A DNA stretch of 64,000 nt from Carposina sasakii (Eukaryota; Arthropoda; Insecta; Lepidoptera; Carposinidae): the NCBI GenBank assembly GCA_014607495.2, contig CP053157.1, positions 7,688,001 through 7,752,000 of the forward strand, written 5' to 3'. The notes beneath the pieces are model-generated. The model saw only the letters and a list, made by a program, of their open reading frames with translations. It was not told the DNA's origin and made no database searches. A program made the translations under genes and the position numbers. This document shows positions 11,501 to 26,500 of the stretch, one piece after another. Position 1 is the stretch's first letter. Each line of letters starts with the position of its first letter.

Positions 11501-14500
11501 CTAATTAGGACACAGAAAAGTGCAGTACTTTATTGCGTAAAATGGGACGTAAATAGGTATAGTTACCCAAAGTGATTCTCGGCGCTGATGCATCAGCTTG
11601 CAGCCAAAAGGTTACCCAAGACATGGCAACTATCATCATGGACGGGATGAAGTAGTCCATGAGATAGTAGCCCACCTCACGGCCTAGTTTGAATGTGAAC
11701 TTCAGCGCACTGTAGTTCCCGGCTGAAAATTACATCGAGGCATGAGTAATTTACGTGAAATATCACGCAAATAATGGGACAAAACACAAACATAAATAAA
11801 TGACATTACATCTACCTCCACCGAGGCGCATGTTCACGATGTCTCCGCGGACCACGGACTCGTTTGTCCAGTAGTCTATGAGTGAGTACTCCGTGAGGTG
11901 CAGCTCAGATGACAAACGCACCGGGTTGTCCTTCTCCCACATCAGACGTAATATCGAAGCGTTGTACTTCCCTGCGAATGATTCAAAGGGAAATAAAATT
12001 ATTGGGTACCGAGATGTGAGTCAGTATGTAAGTAAATTGTCTTGCGGTAAGGAATCAGGTTTTTAAAATTTACATGAACCACAGATACCTATTATTTAAT
12101 TCGTAGTCGTTTTTATTTCGTATATTATTATCAACTCAACTATGCCATTATTTTGAATTAATTTTGAATAAATTTTTTTGCCAAAATTACCATTATTTTG
12201 ATTGGATAACGATCCCGGTGCATATTTCTCAAATAATCTGAAGACTTACTCGTAGGAAGCATACTCGGTACTCGTTCATTAATGGATATTCTATTAACAT
12301 ACATTTGGTCTTATAATGGTCGGATATCAACTTGTGCATAGTTAAAAAAAACTTACAACTCTCCAAATTCATTGAGCACTTTTGCTCATCAAAAGGGAAC
12401 TTCTGCAGGTTCATCCAACAGTACAGCACGGCTTGCATCCTTCTGCTGAAGAGAACCTCCCCGTCCGGGGCTATAGAAATCAGAACATCTTTGCTATCTG
12501 TCCCCATCAGGCTCGAAGACTGCTCGTTGGACATGTACAGGTGGGGCACCCATATCCGTTGTCTCAAGTCGTTCTCGCCAATAATTTTTGTCCTTTCTGG
12601 TGAGTACAGCGCATATGCCAGACGCGCATCTGTCCATCGAAGTTGTAGTAGAAAATGAAGTTTGAAGTTCTGAAACCAGGCAGACCTTGTAAAGTGTTTT
12701 ATGCTACAACGTAGGTAACCGTTAGGCCTGCGGAACTACCTACATAGGTACGGGTAAAGTACCTAAAGATAGACCGTGTCTCATGGAGGTCTGCTCCGAG
12801 GAATAGTTAGGAAGCCTACTGTGCTAACTCTGTTTTCGAAACCTATTTGAACTTACCAGATCGTGGGCCTCAGCCGGCTGTATGAAGTAAACGTATGCGC
12901 TTGCGTGGACGTAGACCACGTCAGCAGTCTGGTATGTTGGCAGCAGGAGCCGGTCATAACGACATTCGTGCGCCAACCGCGAAAGAAATTCTGACTGAGT
13001 GTAACTGTCACCGTTTTCTAGTGAAGGACATTCCAAAGCTGCTTTTTGGCTGTAACCAAAGGGAGAAAATGAAAGAATCTCTATCCTCATTATTGTTTCT
13101 GACACAGCCGAGTGCGTAGATCGCATTGGAATTATGTCTCGTTATTCAAAGATTCACGTTTCAAGAACCATCGCATTGCATCCAAAAGTAAAGATAGAAC
13201 TTTACCATCTACCAAAATACACACACGTACTAGTTAATTTATAACTTTATAAATTAAAATATACTTAAGCTCCTTCTCTAATACCTTAATTACATATGCA
13301 TAGTAAAATAGATATGCTACCAGCAGTGACGTAAGGAAAGGTACGAAAGCCCTCATTATGACTTCATCACGTGCCTCTCTATACAAGCAAAATGCGCGTG
13401 CACGATCCAATGAAACAAAACACTTGTTTACATACCTATGGGAATAGAAAACTACATTCTTAGGAGGCTGTATTGAGAACAGGCTGCAAGGTCGCAGGAG
13501 CACTTAGGCATCTCAGCTAATATTTGTATAAGATAACATTATGAACCAATTCGCAGAGATATCAACGAGATTTGCTCTTAGATTAATCGCTAAGCCGCCC
13601 ACTATGTCTACATTAAATATGTTTAGATTCCACTTTTACAACGTTGCTCGAACTGATAATTTTGTCGTTGTTGTTATTAGGCAGATGGTTATTGTGAAAT
13701 ATACATTTGATTTTTCCTTTCATGTCCTGACGCTAATAACCTGATGTTTTAAGAAGTTCTCTTCTCTAATTGTAGAGAAGAGAACTTCTTATCTGCATAT
13801 GGATGCAGAAAAAATCTGTCTGTCCGCGTTTGTCTTGGCATAGGTACTCGTAACAGATAATGCGCCTAAGTAGTCTGATAGAAAACTAAAAAAAAACTTG
13901 ATTTAAAAATCCAGAAGCCCAATTGCTTAAAAAAGAACCAAATAATGTACATAATAAAAAAACTGAAAAGAAAAAAACAAGCAATTAGATTTATTATGGA
14001 ATGAATACTATTGAAGAACATAAAATATTTTCTAATGATCGTAACATAACTGAACAGCCAGGATCAATTGAAATATTAGCTTGGCTGTCGGATAATGGAT
14101 CCCGACTGTTCAATTGTTATGTTCCGATTATTAGAAAATATTTTATGTTCTTCAATAGTATTCATTCCATAATAATACTATAGAATTCTAGACCACCGGA
14201 CATCTAAGTGCTTGTTTTTTCTTCTCAGTTTTTGTATTATGTACATTATTTGGTTCTTTTTTAAGCAGTTGGGTTTTTGGATTTTTAAAATTATGTTTTT
14301 TTTTATTTTATACTTTTTTGTTATGAGTACCTAGCTACTAATAGGTACGCTTCAAGAAACATGCTTAATATGCTCGGCAGCAAGAAGTTTTCGTCTTGCT
14401 GCTGTTTAAAAACTTATATGTGAGAATGGTTGTTACGCAACTTACAATCGATATAGATCCTAAACGCTTGGTCCAATCGAAAAATGTTGAGATAAACCTA

Positions 14501-17500
14501 AAAATGATTTTTAAATACCTATTCAACGATACCCCACTCGATATAGTTTGTCGACTTTAATTTTTTTCATTTTCACAAAATGTTGTCCAGTAGTCGCCAT
14601 ATTGGATTTTTACTAACGTCATGTCTTTAGTGACACTCGTCGGAGTTAGAGGAATCGATTGACGTATAAATCATAAAATTCGGCCGAGGCGTTTGGTATG
14701 TGTACAGTAGTGCTTCAAAGGCGCAGTCGGGAAAAAAATCAGAAACCTGGACATTCATGTTCTACTCCCCGAGAAAATAAGCGGGAACATTTTACCCAAT
14801 ACGGGAAGGCGGTTCAAATTTTATATTTTAGAAACTACATACTTACTTACTTATATTATTATTTACAATAAAATCGTTTCAAATTAGTCACCTAAAACCA
14901 ACAAAGCTATGCTTAAGACAATAGCTGTGTTAATAAGTGTTGTAGAAATAAAATAGAGAACAGAGTAATGTTGACTCTCAGGTTGAAAAGACCTTTATTT
15001 CTGAAGCCATTGAAAAAAAACCCACTGTTACGGGTTGTTGTTTCATATGTGCAGGTAATAGGTAAAACCATTAGTCAGTTATGCCAAGTTCCTACCTTGA
15101 CAGTTATTGACTACGATTATTTAAATTTCCAAAATAATGCGAGAATATTAAGTTTAATCGATACCCCATTTGTCATTTATACATCCTATTGTAATGCACA
15201 GGCTTAAACAGGCTGTAAGTAATATTATGTTCTACAACAGTTTTCATATATTTTAGAATGTTATTAGCTAAGTCACACATCAATTACATATGTAGTCACC
15301 CAATGTATTGTGATTTTATGACAATGTAAAAACTTGGAAAATAAAACAATAACTAATATCATAAGTAAAGTTAATTACATATTTAATACCCATCTACCAA
15401 TGAAGCAAAGTGACGCATTATTACAAGTTTAACGTGATTACATTTTATCATTTCTTCAGTAGTGGAAACCGTAGGTATTATATAGGTACACACAGAGAAA
15501 CATAATAATATTAGTCATTATGTTGTTGCGTATTTATTACAGGATTTACAGGTGCCTACCTAACTACATAAATCTTAGTAACTAACACGTGAGAAGATAT
15601 AAATATGACTGTATTTTATTACTATGATAAAATTCATCTAAGAAAATATATACTTTACCCTCTTACTCAAGAAATTCTGACAGTAGGCTACCTATTTATT
15701 TATTATCGTAAATAAAAATTTGGCAAGAAAGATCTAAAAGAAATTATGCACAGTTTCTTTGTTACATGGAGCGCCGCCGCTGCCGTAGCCTATATCTGGT
15801 AGTCCGGGAGGTAGCGTTGCATTTTACAAAATAATTTCTGGTCGATTGATTAATGTCATAACGTACTTTTCATGGATAGTCATTGAGTAACTCGAACGTC
15901 AGCAGCTCCAGTAAGGGTGGGGAGAGAATTTCAAGTATGTCAAAAAAAAATAATCCAAAAATTATTTCTGTTCGTCCGAAAATTTGCACATCAGTAGTTT
16001 TAACAATAATAATAATTATAGAAACCGTCAGCTGTGAAGAAAATGGCGGGTTGTACGTCAGCAGGTTATATATACCTATATTAAAAATAATTATTTTCAT
16101 TTCATTTCCGGTCGAATGAAACTGATACAGGTTATTCTTTATGCTATAAAAATGATAAAAAAAAGCCTCAGCAGATCTATCGATAGGGGTAAAATCGTCA
16201 GCAAGGTTAATGCATACTCGGATTGAATACCTGCTCGGCACATATAATCCCCTTGCTGACGATTTTACCCCTATCGATAGATCTGCTGAGGCTTTTTTTA
16301 TCATTTTTATAGCATAAAGAATAACCTGTATCAGTTTCATTCGACCGGAAATGAAATGAAAATAATTATTTTTAATATAGGTATATATAACCTGCTGACG
16401 TACAACCCGCCATTTTCTTCACAGCTGACGGTTTCTATAATTATTATTATTGTTAAAACTACTGATGTGCAAATTTTCGGACGAACAGAAATAATTTTTG
16501 GATTTTTTTTTTTGACATTCTCTCCCCACTCGCCCCACCCTGAGTGCGCCTGCTGACGCTCAATTCAATTGATGTCCTCATCTAAACTATCAATTGCACT
16601 CAAAATCGATCGGCCTAAAATCACCATCAAAAATGCAACGCTACCTCCCGGACTATGGGTATGCATTTAATTCTAATGTAACGTCTACAAAAAAATATCA
16701 CAGCCTCATGCACACTCTAATGTATAGGTACCGCTATCAAATAAAGTCTGAAAAATCGTTTCACCCTTATGTGGTGAAGCTAGTACAATTGCAAGACATA
16801 ATGTCCGGTATTCCAGAAGGAAGCGTATTCGTATAGCGTATCCACCTTGTTATTAAATGAAAAGTGAATAGCTCTGTGAATTAACCGTTTGAAAACGATT
16901 GCAATTTTAATTTTACAGTAATGATCACAGAGCGTCTTGCCCATGAAAAAGGTATAAAAGAGGAAGTGGGTGAATGAGTCATGTGGCAATCGTGAGGCCA
17001 TGACGTCATGATAGGAGCGGAGCTTCAGCGCCAGTGTAACGCAGTAGCTGTAACCACACACTTGTGCTCCGAAATGTAACCGTATTAAAATTACAAAGAC
17101 AGCGCTTTTATCAGGGTACTTTTTTACTAAAACGTAGTATACCTAATATTGCCATCTAGTGATGAGTAATTGCACTAAGTAGTAAAACAATCTTGAACCA
17201 TATTGATAATGAGCAAGTAGTTTGTCTAGTCACTACAAGGTGGTTTCTATGTAAATGGGCAGGGCTACAGTGTTCAATGCTCCCCTCGTCTAATACTTCG
17301 CCCTCGCTCCGCGGCACACTATTTTTGTATGAAAATATACTTAGCCGCTACTCCTCTTTTATTTCTTCTCCATGGTCTTGCCTAGTATATATCCTCGACT
17401 ATACCTTCTAAAAATTGTGATTGGATTGGCTGAAAAAGTAAAGAATGTACTTAATAGGTAGTTACAGGTCCGTTTCGATCACCTCTATACTCTGCAAGAG

Positions 17501-20500
17501 CATGGAGCCTGTCCTGAACGGCAGGCTCCTGGCGTACCTAGAAACCAATGACCTCTTTATTGACTGGCAATATTGCTTTCGCCGGAACCGGTCCACTGGG
17601 GATCTTCTAGTGTACGCCACACACATATGGAGTAAGGCCATTGAGAGGTACGGAGAAGCCCTAGCGGTTTCTCTGGATATCTCTAAGGCCTTCGACAGGG
17701 TTTGACATGACGGACTGATAAGCAAGCTTCCATCGTATGGCCTGCCTGCTGGTTTTTGTGCATGGACATCGGATTTTCTGTGGGGCAGATCCATTCGAGT
17801 AGTCGTTGACGGCTGCTCGTCTGATCCTATGGCTACAAATGCCGGAGTCCCTCAGGGGTCGGTACTTTCTGCAACACTCTTCCTGCTGCACGTCAATGAC
17901 CTGCTGAAGCCCGGTATTTTTGGGTACGCAGATGACAGTATTGTTGTGGAGAAGTATACGTCCACCGCAATAGCCACTGCAGCCGAAATCCAGTCGAGCA
18001 GAGAAGCAATGAATGGGCGATTAAACTTTGCCCTCAATGCAGTTTTCGATTGGGGCGATACGAATGTGGTAAAATTTAATGCAGCTAAAACGCAGGCGTG
18101 TCTATTTTCTGCAAAAAAGAGGCCATTTCAATTGGCTCCTACTTTCCGGGATGTAACCATAGAAATCTCCGATCACCTGGACTTGCTTGGCGTGAGCTTG
18201 TCTCCAACACTCAACTTTGGCTCCTACATTGAGTCGAAAGCCCAACTAGCTGCCAAAAAGCTGGGTATTCTCTCGAAGGTACGAAGGTACTTCACACCGG
18301 AACACTAGCCTTGTATAAGGCGCAAGTTCGGTCGTGTATGGAGTACTGTTCGCACCTTTGGGATGAATCGGCCAAATACCAGCTTGAGGCATTGAAAGCT
18401 ATCGAGAACCGAGCCAAAAGGCTGATCGGCAATGACTTACTGTGCACAGCTAGATTGCAAAGCCTTGAGCATCGACGTAAGTTGCAAGTCTCTCGGTATT
18501 CTACAGGTTATATTTCGGGGAGTGTGCATTGGGACTTCATAACCTCCTAATTCCCCCAGCACCCTTCTACCACCGGATGACCAGGGAAACGTCAAGGCGA
18601 CACCGGTTCACAGTTGAAGTGCCGAAAACTCGTACTAAGCATTTTGCTTCTACATTCATAGTGCGAACGGCCAAGATGTGGAACTCCCTGCCTGAATCCA
18701 TGTTGCCCATGAACTATAATCTTACGGTCTTCAAGTCGAGAGTGAACCGGTTTCTTTTAGGCAAGCGCGCTCCATCTTAGACTGCAACGGTGCTTACCAT
18801 CAGGCGCGTTGTGGTCAAGCGTAAGCCTATTTAATATAAAAAAAGAATACATACGAGTACACCGTAGAGGGCCGTAGATAAAGCGAGGACCTCGCAATTG
18901 TGGAGGTGCGATGATGGCACCACTATCACATTTTCGTCAAATAATACAGGGTGTAAAAAAGGGAGCACTAATATTTAAGGGTCTTATAGACCTAGTGATG
19001 TATAAGTGATTTCAGGTCTCAAATTTTGTGAATAGATTACCCGTCACTAGGTCTATCTAGGGCCTTACGTATTACTGCTCCATTTTTACACCCTGTAGAA
19101 AAGAAGCCTTTCTTTAGCGTTATTTACTTTGGCGACTAAGGGCTAAATTATAAGCATCACAAAACAATAGCATCAATTAAAAGTAAATTACTTTTGGCAT
19201 GAGTAAAACGAGGCAAAACATTAGTATTACCTTTTTCGCCAAGATCACAGGCTGCGTCAAAAAGATAGTTATACAGTTTATAGCCAATCTATCTTCGTGT
19301 GTTTGTTTTGAACAAAAATTACGAGCGTTATCACATAACTTATCACTGAAAAAGTGTAATAAAGCCACGTCAGTAGGTACACACGATTAATTATGTTATT
19401 GCAACCTCCGAGCCACCATGGTACCTATAAAGCCTTGACACAATATATGAAAGTTAGCTACCTACCATAAAATATGCCACCAACAAAATATATTATATAA
19501 GTACGAGTATGTACAATGGAACTGCAATATACCGAATTTCCTAAGTTGAAAATATCAATTTTCCATCGTGGGTTGGCCCACCAATATATCAATTATTTAT
19601 TATTATATGAATTTTAGGCCACTCGTTATATTCTCCTGTACTGGATAAATACAATGCTTATCAAACTATGAACTATAACTAGGGTAATACTCCTTGGGAA
19701 TCCCTTCTAATGGAACAAACCCTTTAATTAATAAGATTTTGATTTTCATAGAGAGTATGGTAGAGTATTGATTTCGAACCCTGAAACCGATGTGTATAAT
19801 AATTCCTATAGGTTGACTTGATAATGAAATAACTAACTAGTCGTGACTTTAATTACAATATATTACGCAGATCTCGGTAAAGTGTCATATATACATATAT
19901 GCAAGTTTTTTAGTAACTATTGACACTTATTAGTGATCTGTATAAATTGCACAGCGTTAACATGCTGTACTAATTTATCTAAGACGCGATTTAACAATGA
20001 CCATCACGCACGATTAGTTATGAAATTGAGACTCTGACGAACATATATATACAGACTTACATAAACCGCACACAAATTGCACGAATGCCTATATTTATTG
20101 GTCGACACTGTAGGTCTTACATAAAAATTGATTTTATCTAAGCTGGAGGATCTAAAGAAATCTGCACGTTACAGTCTTCCCCCATTATTACTTAGAAATG
20201 GACGGTTTTATTAGTAAAATTATTAATAAAGAAATGGAAAAAATTCTTCACCCGGGTGGGAATCGAACCCACGACCTCTGCATTCCGCGTGCCAGAGCTC
20301 TCACCACTGATTTTATTAGTATTTGGAGTTATCATCAGCCAGTAACAGTTCTATTAAGATTCCTTACTCAAAAACACTGGGTGTAAAAAGACTTTGTTCT
20401 TTTAATACCTCGTATTCTTTGTAACATCACGGTCATTTTTTTCTATGGAAGCACCCCTGGGAAACCACGGGTTTCCAAGATATTGAGGTCCAAAGTCACA

Positions 20501-23500
20501 TAATATTAATATTTTTTTTTAATATAAATCCATTTGAAATCGGTTAACAAACATTTTTTTCAAAGATACCATCTCAAAATGTTATAATGTTAGTTTTGTA
20601 GGTACATTTGTACTTTGAGCATCAAACGGATACATTGCTTGCAATAAAATGTCAATATTTTCCATAATTTTTTTGTCGTTTCTCAGGGTTGGTTTCATAG
20701 AAGAAAATGATCGTAACCTTACAAAGAATATGAGGTATTAAAAAAAGATCGTTGTCTTTTTACACCCTGTATTACCTATCTTAGCCGGTTTTTTCACTGA
20801 TTTCGTTCGTAATCTCTGCATATATATCCCAGCCTAACTACAATATTTACAACAGTCCCAGAAAAGATAAATGGAAATGTCTCAAATTACAGTGTGAGGT
20901 TTTTAACGACGATGTCGCAAGGTTGAATTAATACAGAAAATTCGATTGGGCGCAAGAAGATTGGAGGTGTTTTGCATGCAAGAGTCACATAACAATACCG
21001 AATGAATAGTAAGGTCGGTCGCAGCCGAGTGCCAACAAATGCGCACTGATCTGCATCGGAATAAGCGACACTGGTGATCGAACACTAACTAATGACAGCC
21101 TTTATAGAATACATACATAATTACTTGTATTACACCAGCGTACATAATAATATAATCTAGGACGATAATTACACTACAAGCTTAGTTGTTCGCATTGTGC
21201 TAATGTTAATTTTAGTTATTGGGTTTTCGGTTTAGTGCAGATTCTTTTTATTTTGTGTATAAAACTATATATAATTAATAAATATATGTCTGATTGAAGT
21301 TAGTATTTCTCTTTATGCTTAAGGCTAAATATATTATAATATAAGTAGGGTAAGAAGGGGGAATGGCGTTCACTTAAGGAAAACATCGTGTATTTTTTAA
21401 ATTATTTATTATAAATCAAAATTATGAAACGTAATAAAGTCTTAAATTATCGATTAATCAACAATTTAACAACAGAAGCTTATATCTTTGACCTATTTCT
21501 AATAAAAAACCATTTAAAAAAAAAAACATGTTTGAGCGGCATTGCCCCTGGCATTGGATAATGCCGCTCGGGGTCCGGGGTTATGACGCTCAAAGGTGTT
21601 TCTTGGAATATATCAACTAAGGCACATCATAATTAAATAAAATGTTAACGAAATAAACCATATATAATAAACGTAAAGTCTGCAATCCTAAATTAGCATA
21701 ATTATCTATTTTGTACGTAAGATCAGCCTTTCCAATTTACTTTCAGTCAACAATGTCAAATCAACTTAAATTATGATAAACAACTTTAGTAATTATTGGA
21801 CTAGACAAACTATATATCTTAATATGTTATTTTTGTTCACATAAATCACAAGTGTATCCTTTTGGTGAATCCCACCCTGAACATATTGCATGAGACCACA
21901 GTCCACAGAGAATGCAGCGGTACCATAATTCGTTATTTTTACCGAATTCTTTACATATAATACACTCATTATAATTATCATCATCCACATTCATTGCATC
22001 GTCGCTATCATCATCGCAAAGATCCTCTTCATCTTCACTCTCTGAAGAACTTTCTTGTAAAATTTTTCTTTTATATGATTTTTGTTGCTTTGGTTTGTTT
22101 TGCTTCTCTTTGATAACTTTTTTTGGTTTTGATTTATTATCTTTATTTGATTTATTTCCAGTCTTATTGAGTTTCGCTATTTTTTTCCTTTCTTTCTCCT
22201 CTAAAATAACTTTCAAAGGAGTCGCCGTCAGTATGGTAGCATGTTGTTTCCGCTGTCTTTGCCTTGGCTTAGAAAGTGGTGCAACAGTTGGTGTCTTTGC
22301 TATTGTAGCAAAGGACACCGGAGTTGTATGACCACCAGCAAGATCTTCGTTACAAATAACTGCTGAAACTGATTCAGAGCATTGATCCCTGTTTGATGGA
22401 CTCGGCAGATGAGATGTATGTCCTGAAATTATGCTTATACCTTCAGATTGCACATCTTCATTAATCTGGACATTTGGATTTTGGTTTTCAGTTGTTTGCT
22501 CCGATTCCGGTGCCATCAGCGATGCTGCCAAAAAGTCTTGATCGGTGAAAACGTTTGGGTTAATTGGGTATATTCCCGTGGCTCGAAATCCAGATTCTGC
22601 TTTACTAATATTCGCAACTTGTACGTATGCTTTATTAAATAGTCCTGCAACATCGTATGGAGTTATTTTTGCCATCAAATGTGTCTTCATGTGCCTGTTG
22701 CATTCATGCCTATAAGCAGCTTTCAGCGGCCCATAAAAAGACACATCTAGCGGCTGCGTTCTGTGAGAACTGTGTGGAGGAATGGAAAGCATTGTGATGT
22801 AGTTTTCTTTGCAAAAATTAAAAGCTTGAAGGGAAATGTGACTACTGTGATTGTCGAGAATCAATAACACAGGTGATTCTTGGGTAGGTTTAGCAAATGC
22901 TGCAAAATGTTTGAGCCAAGTGATAAATAAGTCTTCGTTTATCCAGCCATTTTTAGAGTTTGTGTATAATGCTCCAGCTGGGCCATCTTTTTCTAATAAA
23001 GGCGTCATTCTCTGCCTGGCAAAAATAAACATGGGCGGTATGAAGTTTCCAGCTACACTCATCGCACACATGACTGTAACGTTGCTTCCTCGTTCGCCGC
23101 TTGTTACAGAACCAACTCTTCTTTGTCCTTTTTCAGCGAGCACTTTCCCTGGGTCTGTCACCGTGGTGATACCAGTTTCATCAGCGTTGTAAATATTGTT
23201 GGGAATAAACTTACGTTTTTCCATTAAGTCGCCAAGTTTATCATAAAAATGTATAATTTCTTCTTTATTGAAAGCAGAAATTCTATTTAAGCTTGTCGCT
23301 TCAGCTTTGCGTATAGAAACTGAAGGATTACGTTTCATAAAGGCGTGCACCCAATCCAATCCAGCCGTTTTGCTGTTTTGATCAAAATTGTTTTTGATAT
23401 TGTTGAGTTCAGCATATTTATAAACTAGTTTACGTAAATCTGCGATGCTAAGTCCATAGTACAGCGAACCCAGCAACTTGATTTGTTCAGCAATTTCAGT

Positions 23501-26500
23501 TTCTTGCTGCGGGGTAAAAACAGGCTTGCGACCTAGTCTTGGGCTGTTCATGTTGTCATTTTTTAATCGATCTTTCAAAGTAGAAAATGGTATGTTATAT
23601 TGTTTTGCGGCCTTTCTTATGGAAATACCTCCTTCAATTTCAGTTTTAGCAGCAAGAAGATGTTCTTCGGTCCAAGCCGCTTTAGCGGTGGTTCTTTGAC
23701 GTTTTCTAGGCATATCTACAACAATAAAAAAATTAAGTCACTAAGGGGTAATGGCGCTCAGGTGGGCGGCATAACCCCAAAAGGTTGTTAGGTTATTTAT
23801 TTGTAATTTAAAAAAATATCATACACGATTGGGGAAAAATAAATGCATTAACATAAAAAAAATAGTTTAACTCAGAAAAGAAAAAAATATAGTTTAAATG
23901 CACCTTAAAGTTTTAGACTTACCTACAAAAACCACTAGACGAAATATTAGATCAACGCGGCAGCAAACAAAGGAACGCACTTCACGGTCACATACGCGGG
24001 CTGACTGTCCGCTCGCATCGCTGCTCGTTAGAGGCCTCCTCCCCTCGCCCTTCACACGAGGTGGCGTGATGCTATGTACTATTTTAACGGAGCTAGAGAG
24101 GTGAGCGCCATTACCCACTGAGCGCCATTGCCCCTTCTTACCCTACCTACTTCCAAGAGGTCAGAGGTCTCTGGTCTGGTATTCGGAGAAACGTAATTTC
24201 TAATAATAAAGCATAAAGGTAAGTTATGTACGTCAGTCAGAGTCATCTCCACCTGTCTTAGGTATCTAGTACTCCTAATACCTTTTTGGTAGAGTCGGTG
24301 GTTATAAAATAGTTCAGACTTCACGCTACGATTCTTTAATTTCACATTCTCTAAAGTACTTTTACTCGAAGGTTCGAGTGCATAAAAACCAACTACCTAT
24401 TAAATAGAACGTAAAAAAAACATTGTAGGTAGACAACTCTTGTTTGAAATTATTTAGTGATTACACATTCATTGCTCAAGTTCCATTGATCGTGATTAAA
24501 AATCCAATTAATGAGTTGGCTATACCGTCGGCCGGCGTCTACAGAGTACAGTCATCGCCTTGAACTTGGCGAGGGCAGCGGTCATGTGACTGCAGCAGGC
24601 AACTCTACTTAACCAGGCCGATGAACTGATTGATCAGTGTCGCTATAATCTATGCGAACTATCAAATATGATAACATGTGCTGACAGAAGTTTGCGCTCA
24701 CTTACACAGGACTAGAATTTGTAGAACAATCCATTAAAAAATCTGCTTAGTTACTACACTTGACCTCGGATTTTGGATGTAATGATCAGATGTAATAATA
24801 ACTTGTATATGTGTCAAGAGGATTTAAGAAACGCCTTTCGCAAAGTTTGTAAGTTGAATTTTTTCTCCCAAGATCTCCGGCCATCCCGGAAGTGTGTGAA
24901 TATTTATTTACATTTATACGGATGTCTCACATTTTATAGAGCGATACGAGTAGAGAACACTTTCCTGTAGAACTTTTTAAATTGCAACAAATAAACAATA
25001 AAAATTACGATTGACAAATACGAAGACAATAAAGTCAGATAAATTCTCTTTCTACAGAAAAATAAATTTAAATTGGAAATAAGAAGACTTTTCCTCTTAC
25101 TATTGAAACCCCCCTGATTATTGAAAGTACTCTCTTGCAGAACTACGACCTAGTATGCTTTATTCAATTAGAGACTAAATAACATAGAGTAAGTATTCCT
25201 TAAATTAAAAGAAATGCCGTTACCAATATTACATCTATGATGATATTATTATTAAACCTTATAGCCTTGCAGTCCTCGTGATAGTGATCTAAATAAAGTA
25301 CAATAAGGTCAATTTTGTACCTAATAATGCCTTTATGTTATAGTTTAGCCGGTTAAGGTTAGTGTAGTAATATAATAACCGATAATAACACACATTGATC
25401 GCATAAAACTAATAGACATATGCCGTAACCAACCATGCATGTATTATAACATAATTGCTACGAGTAATGTCGCAAATTATGACATCGTATGAATATTGTT
25501 AAAAGCTTGAAGCTGTTATATGTGGAGGCTTACAAGGTCGTAAATACCCACTGTACCGAACCCTTATCAGTAAGTACCCGCGTGGTAAATGTTTCTCCTT
25601 GTGTGATTTCATTATAATTATAAACTAATTTTAAATGCAAAAGTAACTCTGTTTGGCTGACTTTTACGCCACCGATTACTACTGAACCGATTTGAATGAG
25701 ATTTGGTACACAGGTAGATAGGCTACTTTTTATCCCGGTTAATTCCCATATTTCGTTTTTTCTGCAGTCCACGCGGATGTAGTCGCGGGCGTTTACTTGT
25801 AATATATAATATATATTTCTGCGTCGTCCGTCCGTTGGTACAACTGAAAATACTACATATACAGGGTGTAACAAAAAGGGTATGTTAAGCGAAAAGCTAT
25901 GTAAATAGCCCATTATAGAGAACCTATCTACAAAATTTGAGACTCGAAATCATATTTTTATTTTTCAAGATTGTATGAAAATTCCTGAGATATTTAAAAA
26001 TTCTCCATACTATCGGGAAAAATAAACATGTGATTTCGGGTCTCAAATTTTGTGGATAGGTTCTCTGCAGTGGGCTGTTCACATAGCTTTTCGCTTAACA
26101 TACCCTTTTTGTTACACCCTGTACATATTACTAGAGATGCAGTAGTGTAGCTAAAGTAATTTCCATGGGTACCAGCATGCAACAATTAATCTCTGGTTCG
26201 AAAAAATGGCAGCGGCAGGCAAATACATGTAAGACATAAGAGGAAGTCCGCTGGCTCTGGCTCAATATCTTACTATCAGTTTGACAATACCACGCTTCTA
26301 AAGGTTTTTGTAATTCTACAATAATTAATTTCTATTTCAACTTTGGATTTTTTTGTCATACGGTATGTGAACCTGAATAAATGTTCTACTAATTATTGCA
26401 TTTTGTTTAATTTAATATCAAACGTTTTCCTAATTATGGACCCAAGTCCTTAGGGGCCGATAATATCCAACTCTCCCCTACTCTTAATATACCCCAACGT

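Noticed and set aside
13265..13356. Alternative first exon of the channel gene (MRAFVPFLTSLLVAYLFYYA, ending at a GTATAT donor in phase 2)
   Set aside because: The phase fits, but the donor is weak, no promoter-like sequence is upstream and the hydrophobic stretch is a poor cleavable signal. The exon at 35254-35333 is better on every point. It cannot be excluded without transcripts.
15870..16556. 156-codon minus-strand frame and its plus-strand mirror
   Set aside because: They cross the foldback element and mirror each other; by-product of the inverted arms.
20250..20312. Possible tRNA gene on the minus strand
   Set aside because: Good T-arm-like half only; the 5' half reads as a SINE head.
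22095..23699. Several plus-strand frames opposite the pogo transposase
   Set aside because: Shadow frames of the 628-codon gene on the other strand.
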